Shown here piece by piece: positions 27,132 through 36,158 of a stretch of 64,000 nt of DNA (position 1 is the first letter of the stretch; each line of letters begins with the position of its first letter). Location: NCBI RefSeq assembly GCF_900168195.1, contig NZ_FUYX01000013.1:1-64000 (forward strand). Direction: 5' to 3'. The translations under genes were made by a program, and so were the position numbers. Under the pieces are notes generated by a model. The model had not been told where the DNA came from, made no database searches, and saw nothing but the letters and a program-made list of their open reading frames with translations. This DNA is from Allobosea thiooxidans. Its GTDB lineage: Bacteria; Pseudomonadota; Alphaproteobacteria; Rhizobiales; Beijerinckiaceae.

Positions 27132-29495
27132 ATGTCCGTTACCGGAATCGGCGCCGCAGTCCGTCGCAAGGAAGATCACCGTTTCATCACCGGCCAGGGC
27201 CGCTACACCGACGACGTCAACCGTCCGGGCCAGGCCCATGCCTATTTCCTGCGCTCGCCGCATGCCCATGCGAAGATCAAGTCGATCGACACCAAGGCCG
27301 CTGCCGGCATGCCGGGCGTGCTCGGCATCTTCACCGGCGCCGATCTCGCCATCGACAAGATCGGCGGGCTGATCTGCGGCTGGATGATCCACAACAAGGA
27401 CGGCTCGCCGATGCGCGCCGGTCCGCATCCGGCGCTGGCGCAGGGCAAGGTGCGCTATGTCGGCGACCATGTCGCCGTGGTGGTGGCCGAGACGCTGGCG
27501 CAGGCGAAGGACGCCGCCGAGGCGATCGCGGTCGATTACCAGGAGCTGCCGGCCGTGGTCGACACGGCCAAGGCAGCCGGCGCCAAGACCGTGGTCCATG
27601 ACGAGGCGCCGGACAACACGGTGTTCAACTGGCATCTCGGCGACAAGGACGCGACCGAGAAGGCGTTCAAGGCGGCCAAGCACGTCACCAAGCTCGATCT
27701 CGTCAACAACCGTCTGGTGCCGAACGCGATGGAGCCGCGCGCGGCCGTCGGCGATTACGATGCCGGCGACGGCGTCTTCACGCTCTACACCACCAGCCAG
27801 AACCCGCATGTGGCGCGGCTCGTGCTCTCGGCCTTCATCGGCATCGCGCCGGAGAACAAGCTTCGGGTCATCGCGCCGGATGTCGGCGGCGGCTTCGGCT
27901 CCAAGATCTTCATCTATGCCGAGGAGACCGTCTGCGTCTGGGCGGCGAAGAAGGTCGGGCGGCCGGTGAAGTGGACGGCGGACCGCACCGAGGCCTTCCT
28001 CTCCGACGCGCATGGCCGCGACCACGTTACCCATGCCGAACTCGCGACCGATGCCGAGGGCAAGATCCTCGCCATGCGCGTGCATACCACCGCCAATCTC
28101 GGCGCCTATCTCTCGACCTTCTCGTCCTCGGTGCCGACCTATCTCTACGCGCCGCTGCTGTCCGGCCAGTACGACATCCCGGCGATCTATTGCGAGGTCG
28201 ACGCGGTCTACACCAACACCGCCCCCGTCGACGCCTATCGCGGCGCCGGGCGGCCGGAGGCGACCTTCGTGGTCGAGCGACTGATCGAGGTCACGGCGCG
28301 CCAGCTCGGCAAGGACCCGGCCAAGTTCCGGATGCTGAACTACATCAAGAAGTTCCCGCACCAGACGCCGGTCATCATGATGTACGACACCGGCAATTAC
28401 GGCGCCTCGATGAAGAAGGCGCTGGAGATGATCGACTACAAGGGGCTGGGCAAGCGCAAGCGCGACTCAAGCCGCGCCAGCAAGCTGCGCGGCATCGGCT
28501 TCTCCTCCTATATCGAGGCTTGCGGCATCGCGCCGTCGGCTGCGGTCGGTTCGCTTGGAGCCGGTGTGGGCCTGTGGGAATCGGCCGAGGTCCGGGTCAA
28601 CCCGGTCGGGACGGTCGAGGTGCTGACCGGTTCGCACAGCCACGGCCAGGGCCATGAGACGACTTTCGCCCAGTTGGTCAGCGACCGGCTCGGCATTCCG
28701 ATCGACAACGTCTCGATCATCCATGGCGACACCGACAAGGTGCAGATGGGCATGGGCACCTATGGTTCGCGCTCCGGCGCGGTCGGCATGTCGGCGATCT
28801 TCAAGGCGCTCGACAAGGTCATCGCCAAGGGCAAGAAGGTCGCTGCCCATGTGCTGGAGGCCGACGAGGCCGATATCGACTTCGCCGACGGGCACTTCAC
28901 GGTGAAGGGCACCGACCGCAAGCTCGATTTCGGCTCCTGCGCGCTGCAGGCCTATGTCGCGCACAAGTTCAACGGGCAGGAGCTGGAGCCGGGCTTGAAG
29001 GAGGGCGCCTTCTACGACCCGACCAACTTCACCTTCCCGGCGGGTGTCCATATCTGCGAGGTCGAGATCGATCCCGATACCGGCGTGACCAGGATCGATC
29101 GCTGGGCGGCGGTCGACGATTTCGGCAACGTCATCAACCCGATGATCGTCGAGGGGCAGGTCCATGGCGGCATCGCCCAGGGCGTCGGCCAGGCGCTGCT
29201 GGAAGGCGCCCGCTACAACGCCGACGGCCAGCTCGTGACGGCGAGCTTCATGGACTACACCATGCCGCGGGCCGACGACCTGCCCTCCTTCGAGGTCGGC
29301 ATGACCGTGACGCCGTGCCCGTCGAACCCGCTCGGGATCAAGGGCTGCGGCGAGGCCGGCGCCATCGCCTCGCCGCCCGCCGTGATCAACGCCATCACCG
29401 ACGCGCTCGGCCATGAGGACATCGCGATGCCGGCCACGCCGCAGGCGGTGTGGCGCGCGGCGCAGAAGTCGATCAGCCGCCTGGCGGCCGAGTGA
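27132..29495 (+). CDS. coxL: molybdenum hydroxylase large subunit (form II CoxL-like)
   Basis: The 787-residue catalytic subunit binds the Mo-cytosine dinucleotide cofactor. The active-site loop reads AYRGAGR at residues 368-374, the form II signature, not the AYxCSFR of true aerobic CO dehydrogenase. GGGFGSK and the C-terminal [18 protein letters not shown] (with the conserved Glu) are also present. Form II enzymes may oxidise CO poorly or act on other substrates such as aldehydes or N-heterocycles, so CO should not be assumed. GAGGAGGGA precedes the ATG. Confidence 0.95.
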   Translation: MSVTGIGAAVRRKEDHRFITGQGRYTDDVNRPGQAHAYFLRSPHAHAKIKSIDTKAAAGMPGVLGIFTGADLAIDKIGGLICGWMIHNKDGSPMRAGPHPALAQGKVRYVGDHVAVVVAETLAQAKDAAEAIAVDYQELPAVVDTAKAAGAKTVVHDEAPDNTVFNWHLGDKDATEKAFKAAKHVTKLDLVNNRLVPNAMEPRAAVGDYDAGDGVFTLYTTSQNPHVARLVLSAFIGIAPENKLRVIAPDVGGGFGSKIFIYAEETVCVWAAKKVGRPVKWTADRTEAFLSDAHGRDHVTHAELATDAEGKILAMRVHTTANLGAYLSTFSSSVPTYLYAPLLSGQYDIPAIYCEVDAVYTNTAPVDAYRGAGRPEATFVVERLIEVTARQLGKDPAKFRMLNYIKKFPHQTPVIMMYDTGNYGASMKKALEMIDYKGLGKRKRDSSRASKLRGIGFSSYIEACGIAPSAAVGSLGAGVGLWESAEVRVNPVGTVEVLTGSHSHGQGHETTFAQLVSDRLGIPIDNVSIIHGDTDKVQMGMGTYGSRSGAVGMSAIFKALDKVIAKGKKVAAHVLEADEADIDFADGHFTVKGTDRKLDFGSCALQAYVAHKFNGQELEPGLKEGAFYDPTNFTFPAGVHICEVEIDPDTGVTRIDRWAAVDDFGNVINPMIVEGQVHGGIAQGVGQALLEGARYNADGQLVTASFMDYTMPRADDLPSFEVGMTVTPCPSNPLGIKGCGEAGAIASPPAVINAITDALGHEDIAMPATPQAVWRAAQKSISRLAAE

Positions 29496-29512
29496 GCTGA
29501 AAGGACAAGCAG

Positions 29513-30322
29513 ATGTACGCTTTCACCTATCACAAGCCCACCAGCGCCCGGCAGGCGGCGACGCTGCTCGCCAAGAAGGAGGACGCCAAGATCCTGGCCG
29601 GCGGCCACACCTTGCTGCCGACGATGAAGCAGCGGCTGGCCTCGCCCTCCGCGCTCGTCGACCTCGGCGCCTGCGCCGACCTCAAGGGCATCGCGCGCAA
29701 GGGCCGCAACATCGTCATCGGTGCGATGACGACCCATGCCGAGGTCGCGGATTCGGCCGAGGTGCGCGAGGCCATCCCGGCGCTTGCCCTCCTCGCCGGC
29801 CATATCGGCGACCCGCATGTGCGCCATCGCGGCACGATCGGCGGCTCGGTCGCGAACAACGATCCGGCGGCCGATTATCCGGCGGCGCTGCTGGCGCTGG
29901 GCGCAACCGTGGTCACCAACAAGCGCAAGCTGACCGCCGAGGAGTTCTTCACCGGGCTCTACGAGACCGCGCTGGAGGAAGGCGAGATCATCACCAAGGT
30001 CTCGTTCCCGCTGGCCTCGAAGGCGGGCTATGCCAAGTTCCGCAACCCCGCCTCGCGCTACGCGATGGTCGGCGTCTTCGTCGCCAAGCGCGGCAGCGAG
30101 ATCCGCGTCGCGGTGACCGGGGCGGGCGAGGGCGGCGTGTTCCGCTGGCCTGAAGCGGAGGCGGCGCTCAAGGCCCGCTTCGCGCCGAAGTCCCTCGACG
30201 GGCTGAAGCACACCGCCAAGGGCATCAATGGCGACATCCACGCCGATCCGGAATATCGCGCCCATCTGATCGGCGTCATGGCCAAGCAGGCGGTGGCTCA
30301 GGCAACGGGGAAAGCCGGCTGA
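29513..30322 (+). CDS. coxM: molybdenum hydroxylase FAD subunit (CoxM-like)
   Basis: The 269-residue flavoprotein carries the FAD motifs AGGHTLLP near residue 31 and TIGGSVANNDPAADYP near residue 110. It accepts electrons from the 2Fe-2S subunit and passes them to quinone or another acceptor. It starts 17 bp after coxL, in one operon with coxS and coxL. Length is normal. Confidence 0.94.
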   Translation: MYAFTYHKPTSARQAATLLAKKEDAKILAGGHTLLPTMKQRLASPSALVDLGACADLKGIARKGRNIVIGAMTTHAEVADSAEVREAIPALALLAGHIGDPHVRHRGTIGGSVANNDPAADYPAALLALGATVVTNKRKLTAEEFFTGLYETALEEGEIITKVSFPLASKAGYAKFRNPASRYAMVGVFVAKRGSEIRVAVTGAGEGGVFRWPEAEAALKARFAPKSLDGLKHTAKGINGDIHADPEYRAHLIGVMAKQAVAQATGKAG

Positions 30323-30342
30323 CGCGCCGGCCCTGATGGGCC

Positions 30343-30482
30343 GTCATCCCGGGCACTCCCTCGGGCCCGATCTTCGATCGGCCCAAGGGCAGGCTCCGGG
30401 AGAGCCGAGATCCATGCCGGAACGGTTCAGGCAGGGATCCCGGACCGGCGCCGCTTGGTCGTTTGTCCGGGGCGACCATGAA
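30343..30482. repeat. intergenic palindromic repeat C
   Basis: A GC-rich stretch with several nested inverted repeats, for instance GGGCCCGATC-TTC-GATCGGCCC, and ATCCCGG/CCGGGAT motifs. It resembles the common rhizobial intergenic repeats that start CGTCATCCCGG. It separates coxM from the convergent NTF2-like gene and may end transcription from both sides. Confidence 0.65.
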
Positions 30483-30503
30483 GGGCGCCGGAAACGAAGC
30501 CGC

Positions 30504-30857
30504 TCAGTAGAAGAAGCGCTCCTCGACGACCTTGCCGTTCCTGACGGTATAGAGGCCGACTTCGTCCATCACCCGCCGCTCGCCGGTTTCCTTGACGGTG
30601 ACGTCGAAATGGAAGCGCACGGCGTACTGGTCGCCGTTGAGATAGGGGCCTTCGCTGCTGAAGTCGTGGACCTCATGGCCGGCGACCCACCATTCGCCCT
30701 TCTGCCTGACGGCCTCCCGGCCGTGGCAGACGGCCATCGGGCCCGGCATGTTCTCGTAGCTGGCGATGTCGTCGGCGTTGAAGCGGTTGGCAGCCTCTTC
30801 GTGCTTGCCCTCCTTGAGCAGGGCGACGAAGTCCTTGGCGGTCTGCTCGGTGGTCAT
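30504..30857 (-). CDS. SnoaL/NTF2-like protein
   Basis: A 117-residue protein with the NTF2-like cone fold pattern: an N-terminal helix pair (DFVALLKEGKHEEAANRFN), ending in strands such as GLYTVRNGKVVEERFFY. SnoaL-like proteins range from isomerases to ligand-binding or structural proteins; no function can be assigned. It is convergent with coxM and divergent from coxD, and sits inside the cox region. Confidence 0.75.
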   Translation of the reverse strand: MTTEQTAKDFVALLKEGKHEEAANRFNADDIASYENMPGPMAVCHGREAVRQKGEWWVAGHEVHDFSSEGPYLNGDQYAVRFHFDVTVKETGERRVMDEVGLYTVRNGKVVEERFFY

Positions 30858-30975
30858 GGTTCGCGCTCCGTGTTCGGATGGCGAAGCCTAGGTTCGCCGC
30901 CGCCCTGCGGTGTCAGCAGCGTCGCCGTGCGCGCCGCTCCTTCCTTCATGCCGCCCGCCGCGATAGGAATCGGTC

Positions 30976-31896
30976 ATGCTGAACGCCTCCCGTCTTCCCG
31001 CCTCGATCGATGCCACGCTCGCCCTGCTGCAAGGGCAGGGCTATGTCGCGGACCGCGCGCTGGCGACGGTGCTCTTCCTGGCGCTCAGGATGAAACGCCC
31101 GCTGCTGCTGGAGGGCGAGGCCGGCACGGGCAAAACCGAGATCGCCAAGGTGCTCGCGGCGGGGCTCGGCCGGCGGCTGATCCGGCTGCAATGCTATGAG
31201 GGGCTCGATCTCGCCTCCGCCGTCTATGAATGGAACTATGCCGGGCAGATGATGGCGATCCGCCTGGCCGAGGCCGGTGGCGTCGCCGAGGATCGCGAGC
31301 GGCTGGAAGGCGATATCTTTTCGGAGAAATACCTGGTCAAGCGGCCGCTGCTGCAGGCGCTCGAGCCGCAGGAGGGGGGCGCGCCGATCCTGCTGATCGA
31401 CGAGCTCGACCGCACCGACGAGGCCTTCGAGGCCTTCCTGCTCGAGGTGCTGGCCGATGCGCAGGTGACGATTCCCGAGTTCGGCACGATCAAGGCGGCG
31501 GAGCCTCCGATCGTGATCCTGACCTCGAACCGCACGCGCGAGATCCACGACGCGCTGAAGCGCCGCTGCCTCTATCACTGGGTCGGCTATCCCGACGCGG
31601 CGCGCGAGCTCGCGATCCTGAAGGCGAAGGTGCCGGATGCGCCGGCCAAGCTCTCCAAGCAGCTCGTCGGCTTCGTCCAGGCGATCCGCAAGGAGGAGCT
31701 GTTCAAGGCGCCGGGCGTGGCCGAGACGCTGGACTGGGCGACGGCGCTGGTCGAGCTCGACGCGGTCGCGCTCGACCCGGCCATCGTCTCCGACACGTTG
31801 GGCGCGCTGCTGAAGTATCAGGACGACATCCAGGCGATACAGGGCTCCAGGGTCAAGGAGCTGCTGGATCAGGCCAGGGCCGAGGTGGGACGATAG
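30976..31896 (+). CDS. coxD: MoxR-family AAA ATPase (CoxD-like)
   Basis: The 306-residue AAA+ protein has Walker A GEAGTGKTE and Walker B ILLIDELDR. CoxD-type MoxR ATPases partner with the VWA protein CoxE and are needed to build the Cu-S-Mo or Mo centre of CO dehydrogenase-like enzymes. The CoxE gene follows 575 bp downstream with one small gene between. Confidence 0.92.
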   Translation: MLNASRLPASIDATLALLQGQGYVADRALATVLFLALRMKRPLLLEGEAGTGKTEIAKVLAAGLGRRLIRLQCYEGLDLASAVYEWNYAGQMMAIRLAEAGGVAEDRERLEGDIFSEKYLVKRPLLQALEPQEGGAPILLIDELDRTDEAFEAFLLEVLADAQVTIPEFGTIKAAEPPIVILTSNRTREIHDALKRRCLYHWVGYPDAARELAILKAKVPDAPAKLSKQLVGFVQAIRKEELFKAPGVAETLDWATALVELDAVALDPAIVSDTLGALLKYQDDIQAIQGSRVKELLDQARAEVGR

Positions 31897-31945
31897 CTCT
31901 CCGGCAGCGGTCGGCTGCAGTTCGATCAAGCGTGAGGGGGATGGC

Positions 31946-32323
31946 ATGAACGCAGACATCAAGGCGGTCGAGGCGACGGTGCGGACCTATCTCGACGGGC
32001 TCTATGAGGGCGATGCCGAGAAGCTCGCCCATGTCTTCCATCCGACCAGCGCGCTCACCACCGCCCGCGAGGACGGCACCATCCAGATCACGCCGCGCGA
32101 CCAATGGCTGGACGCCGACCGCAACCGGACCTCGCCGCAGGCGGCCGGGCTGCAGCGCGACGACCATATCCTCACCATCGATCTCGTCGGGCCGACGCTG
32201 GCGCTGGTCAAGGTCAAGTGCCAGATGCCACCGCGCTATTTCACCGATCTGCTGTCGCTCTTGAAGATCGAGAGCCGCTGGCAGGTGGTCCAGAAGGTGT
32301 TCATGACGGAGACGCAGGGGTGA
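31946..32323 (+). CDS. NTF2-like (putative lumazine-binding type) protein
   Basis: The 125-residue protein has an NTF2-like fold pattern: VRTYLDGLYEGDAEKLAHVFHPTSAL at the N-terminus and strands HILTIDLVGPTLALVKVKCQ and SRWQVVQKVF at the end. It resembles the family named putative lumazine-binding. It lies between the AAA ATPase gene and the VWA gene, reads in the same direction and is likely co-transcribed with them. A role in the Mo-enzyme system is an inference. Confidence 0.75.
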   Translation: MNADIKAVEATVRTYLDGLYEGDAEKLAHVFHPTSALTTAREDGTIQITPRDQWLDADRNRTSPQAAGLQRDDHILTIDLVGPTLALVKVKCQMPPRYFTDLLSLLKIESRWQVVQKVFMTETQG

Positions 32324-32335
32324 ACGCAGCCGCAG

Positions 32336-32447
32336 CCCTCATCCTGAGGAGGCCCGCAGGGCCGTCTCGAAGGATGGTCCAGCCGGCTCCGGAGGCTCCT
32401 GGATCATCCTTCGAGACGCCGCGTGCGGCGGCTCCTCAGGATGAGGG
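32336..32447. repeat. intergenic palindromic repeat D
   Basis: CCCTCATCCTGAGGAG opens and its perfect reverse complement CTCCTCAGGATGAGGG closes a 112-bp element. Inside, CGTCTCGAAGGATG pairs with CATCCTTCGAGACG. It could form one long cruciform or hairpin just before coxE. A diverged relative lies at 46213-46345. Confidence 0.85.
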
Positions 32448-32471
32448 TTTCGACATGTCGGGCGGATCGCG

Positions 32472-33689
32472 GTGACCGGCAAGCTCCCGGAAAACGTCGC
32501 CTATTTCGCTCGTGCCCTGCGTGCGGCGGGGCTGCAGGTTGGCCCCGGCGCGGTGGTCGAGGCGGTCGACGCGCTGGCCGAGGGCGCGCTCGGTGGGCGC
32601 GACGATGTCTATTGGGCGCTGCACGCGATCTTCGTGAAGAAACACGAGCACAGTGCGATCTACGATCAGGCCTTCCGGCTGTTCTGGCGCCGGCGCAACC
32701 TGATCGAGAAGATCATGGCGCAGATGTCGCCGGTCTCGCCCGGCGCCGACCGCCAGCCGGAGAAGGCCGAGGCCGGGGCGCTGCGCGTGGCGGAAGCCTT
32801 CGCGCCGCCGGCGCGGGACGACGAGCCTCCAACCGAGCTGACCGAGCTGACGGCACGCCTCACCGTCTCCGACCGCGAGATGCTGAAGTCGCGCGACTTC
32901 GCCCAGATGACGGCGGCCGAGATCGCGCGCGCCAAGCAGCTCATCGCCGAACTGCGCCTGCCCGACGACAGCGTGGCGACCCGCCGCTTCGGCCCGACGC
33001 CGCGCGGTCGCGACGTCGACCTGCGCCGGACGTTGCGGCAGTCGCTCAAGGGCGGCGGCGGCTCGATCGACCTCGCCTTCCGTGCACGGCGCGAGGTGCA
33101 TCCGCCGATCGTCGCGCTGGTCGACATCTCCGGCTCGATGGCGGAGTATTCGCGCATCTTCCTGCATTTCCTGCACGCGCTCACCGAGAAGCGCCGGCGC
33201 GTGCATTCCTTCGTCTTCGGCACCCGGCTGACCAATGTCACGCGGATGCTGAAGGCGCGCGATCCCGACGACGCGCTGGCGCTCGCCGGCAAGGCCGCGC
33301 CGGACTGGGAGGGTGGCACTCGGATCTCCGCCGCGCTGCACGAGTTCAACCGGGTCTGGTCGCGGCGGGTGCTTGCGGGCGGGGCGGTGGTACTGCTCTT
33401 CACCGACGGGCTGGAGCGGCATCTCGACGACAGCCTCGCCTTCGAGATGGACCGGCTGCATCGCTCCTGCCGGCAGCTGATCTGGCTCAACCCGCTCCTG
33501 CGCTACGATGCCTTCGCCGCGCGCGCCAGCGGCATCCGGGCGATGCTGCCGCATGTCGACTCGTTCCGGCCGATCCACAATCTCGCAGCGATGGCCGATC
33601 TCTGCGCCGCGCTTTCGCTGGAGACGGGGCGGGAGAGCGATCCGCGCCTGTGGCTGAAGCGCGCGCAGCAGCCGAAGCTCAGCGCCTGA
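32472..33689 (+). CDS. coxE: VWA-domain protein (CoxE-like)
   Basis: The 405-residue protein ends in a von Willebrand A domain with the MIDAS motif DISGSMAEYS and FTDGLERH. CoxE and the MoxR ATPase CoxD form a chaperone-like pair in maturation of CO dehydrogenase-type enzymes. The start is GTG at 32472, directly after repeat D. The N-terminal 200 residues are helical and rich in charged residues. Confidence 0.92.
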   Translation: MTGKLPENVAYFARALRAAGLQVGPGAVVEAVDALAEGALGGRDDVYWALHAIFVKKHEHSAIYDQAFRLFWRRRNLIEKIMAQMSPVSPGADRQPEKAEAGALRVAEAFAPPARDDEPPTELTELTARLTVSDREMLKSRDFAQMTAAEIARAKQLIAELRLPDDSVATRRFGPTPRGRDVDLRRTLRQSLKGGGGSIDLAFRARREVHPPIVALVDISGSMAEYSRIFLHFLHALTEKRRRVHSFVFGTRLTNVTRMLKARDPDDALALAGKAAPDWEGGTRISAALHEFNRVWSRRVLAGGAVVLLFTDGLERHLDDSLAFEMDRLHRSCRQLIWLNPLLRYDAFAARASGIRAMLPHVDSFRPIHNLAAMADLCAALSLETGRESDPRLWLKRAQQPKLSA

Positions 33690-34335
33690 AACGGCCGTGG
33701 CGCAGGAAGTGGATGGTCTGGGCCATCGCTTCCGGGTCGCGCATGATCAGCGGATGGCTGGTGTGCAGGACGATATGGTCGCTCATGCCGGCGACCCGCG
33801 TGCGCTCGACCGAGACGCGCCCGTCATTCGGGCCGGGCAGGACCAGCGAAGCGAAGACATAGAGCGAGCGGTCGCCGGCAATGACGCCGAGCGGATAATC
33901 GACGGCTCCGAGCAGGCTGCAGAGTTCGTCGCTGCGATGCGTCGCAAGCTGGCCGCCCGCCGGGCCGAAGGCGCTGCGATAGAGCCAGTTGCGCTGCAGC
34001 AGGTCGGCGATCTCGCTGCCTTCGTTCGGAGGCGCCAGCATGACGACGCGGCCGAGCCGCTGCGGGCGGTGGCGGTTGAGATAGGCGCGGGCGACGAGGC
34101 CGCCCATCGAATGGGTGACGAAATGGAGCTCTCCGGCCAGCTCGGCGGCAAAGGCCGAGATCGGTGCGTGAAGGCTCTCGACGATCTGCGCCAGATCCTG
34201 CTCGCGCGAGGGATAGTCGAGATTGAGGACGCGATAGCCTTCGGCCGTCAGTGCCTGTTCGAGCAGTTGCATGGATGCGGCGCGACGCAGGATTCCATGC
34301 AGCAGGACGACGCCGTCGCAGCCGGTCGCGGCCAT
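33679..34335 (-). CDS. alpha/beta hydrolase, lipase-like
   Basis: The 218-residue protein shows VVLLHGILRRAASM with the oxyanion-hole HG motif, the nucleophile elbow THSMGGLVARAY and a YPLGVIAGD segment with the likely acid residue. It resembles small cytoplasmic lipases or PGAP1-like hydrolases. Its 3' end overlaps the end of coxE by 11 bp on the opposite strand. The ATG at 34335 starts just before the first strand. The substrate is unknown. Confidence 0.82.
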   Translation of the reverse strand: MAATGCDGVVLLHGILRRAASMQLLEQALTAEGYRVLNLDYPSREQDLAQIVESLHAPISAFAAELAGELHFVTHSMGGLVARAYLNRHRPQRLGRVVMLAPPNEGSEIADLLQRNWLYRSAFGPAGGQLATHRSDELCSLLGAVDYPLGVIAGDRSLYVFASLVLPGPNDGRVSVERTRVAGMSDHIVLHTSHPLIMRDPEAMAQTIHFLRHGRFRR

Positions 34336-34497
34336 AGGTTTCCTCGGATGGGGGCGGGGCAGGGGTTTTGAACTCGGCAGAGCGCTAGCACATATATCGC
34401 CTTCGCATAACGGTCGTGCCCGCTTCGCTCGACGCGGGCCGGACGTTGGCGCATAAGATCGCATCTCGTTTCCGCGTCATCCGCGAAAGGCCCGGCA

Positions 34498-34821
<324 letters not shown>

Positions 34822-34822
34822 A

Positions 34823-35452
34823 ATGGCCTCCTGGGAAACGCTCTTCGCCTTCGCGACGGTGACGATCCTCGTCGCGTATTTTCCGGGGCCGGCGCTGCTC
34901 TATACCGCCGCCCAGACGATCAGCCACGGCCGCCGGGCCGGCCTGATGGCGATGCTCGGCATCCATCTCGGCTGCTATCTGCACGTCTTCGCCGCAGCCT
35001 TCGGCCTCTCGGCGGTGTTCAAGCATGTGCCCGAGCTCTATGTCGCCGTGAAGATCGCCGGCGCGCTCTACCTGATCTGGATCGGCATCGGCATGATCCG
35101 CTCTCGCCTCGGCGCGCCCGGCCAGCCGGCCACGCCGCCGAAGACGGTGAAGCGCGCCTTGCTCGATTCCTTCATCGTCGAGGTGCTGAACCCGAAGGTC
35201 GCGCTGTTCTTCATCGCGCTCTTGCCGCAGTTCGTCGATCCGGCCGGCTCGCTGCCGGTCTGGGCGCAGTTCCTGATCCTGGGGACGATCGTCAACTTCG
35301 CCTTCTCCTCGGCCGATCTCGTCACCGTCTTCGGCGCGTCCTTCGTCGTGGGCGCGATGAAGAAGACCAAGGCCGGCTTCGCCTTCGGGCGCTGGATCGG
35401 CGGCTCGCTGATGATCGGGCTCGGCCTGAAGCTCGCGGCGGACAAGGGCTGA
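34823..35452 (+). CDS. LysE-family amino acid exporter
   Basis: A 209-residue membrane protein with six hydrophobic segments. PGPALLYTAAQTISHGRRAGLMAMLGIHLG is the N-terminal LysE/RhtB signature and FIVEVLNPKVALFFIALLPQFVD the second. It starts one base after the XdhC-N stop and ends three bases before the XdhC-C start, so it is embedded in this operon. Export of an amino acid or related metabolite is the family role; the substrate is unknown. Confidence 0.9.
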   Translation: MASWETLFAFATVTILVAYFPGPALLYTAAQTISHGRRAGLMAMLGIHLGCYLHVFAAAFGLSAVFKHVPELYVAVKIAGALYLIWIGIGMIRSRLGAPGQPATPPKTVKRALLDSFIVEVLNPKVALFFIALLPQFVDPAGSLPVWAQFLILGTIVNFAFSSADLVTVFGASFVVGAMKKTKAGFAFGRWIGGSLMIGLGLKLAADKG

Positions 35453-35455
35453 ACC

Positions 35456-36148
35456 GTGGAACTTTCGCTCCTGGCCGCGCTCAATGCGGAGCGTCAAGCG
35501 CGCCGCGCCGCCATCCTGGTGACCGAGATCGCGAGCGGCGCGCAGCGCCTGGTGAAGCCCGAGGCCATCGCTGCCGATCCGCTGGGGGAACTGCTGGAGC
35601 GGCAACTGCGCACCGGCAAGAGCGGCATGGTCGAGGTGGAGGGAAGCTCGTACTTCCTCACCGTGCAGGCGCCGCATCCGCGCGTCGTCGTCACCGGCGC
35701 CGTCCACATCTCGCAGGCGATGGCGCCGATGGCGCGGGCGCTCGACCTCGATCTCGTGATCATCGACCCGCGCACGGCCTTCGCCACGCCCGAGCGCTTT
35801 CCCGACACCGCGCTTCTGGCTGAATGGCCGGAGGAGGTGATCGGCCGGATCGGCCTCGACGGCTATACCGCCTTCGTCGCGCTGACCCATGATCCCAAGA
35901 TCGACGACCCCGGTCTCACCGCCGCCCTGCGCTCCAACTGTTTCTATATCGGCGCGCTCGGCAGCCGGAAGACCCATGCCAGGCGGCTGGAACGCCTCGC
36001 TGAGGCCGGCTTCGACGCGGCGGCGACCGCTCGCATTCACGCGCCGATCGGCCTCGATATCGGCGCCGTCTCGCCGGCCGAGATCGCGCTCGCCATTCTC
36101 GCCGAGATCGTCAGCACCTTGCGCGGTCCGCGCCGTCAGCCGGGCTGA
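35456..36148 (+). CDS. XdhC C-terminal (Rossmann) domain protein
   Basis: The 230-residue protein carries the C-terminal Rossmann domain of XdhC: VVVTGAVHISQAMAPMARALDLDLVIIDPRTAFA, YTAFVALTHDPKIDDPGL and CFYIGALGSRKTHARR. It starts with GTG at 35456. Together with the separate N-terminal domain at 34498 it should make a functional Mo-cofactor chaperone for the CoxSLM enzyme. Confidence 0.92.
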   Translation: MELSLLAALNAERQARRAAILVTEIASGAQRLVKPEAIAADPLGELLERQLRTGKSGMVEVEGSSYFLTVQAPHPRVVVTGAVHISQAMAPMARALDLDLVIIDPRTAFATPERFPDTALLAEWPEEVIGRIGLDGYTAFVALTHDPKIDDPGLTAALRSNCFYIGALGSRKTHARRLERLAEAGFDAAATARIHAPIGLDIGAVSPAEIALAILAEIVSTLRGPRRQPG

Positions 36149-36158
36149 GGACAGGCTC

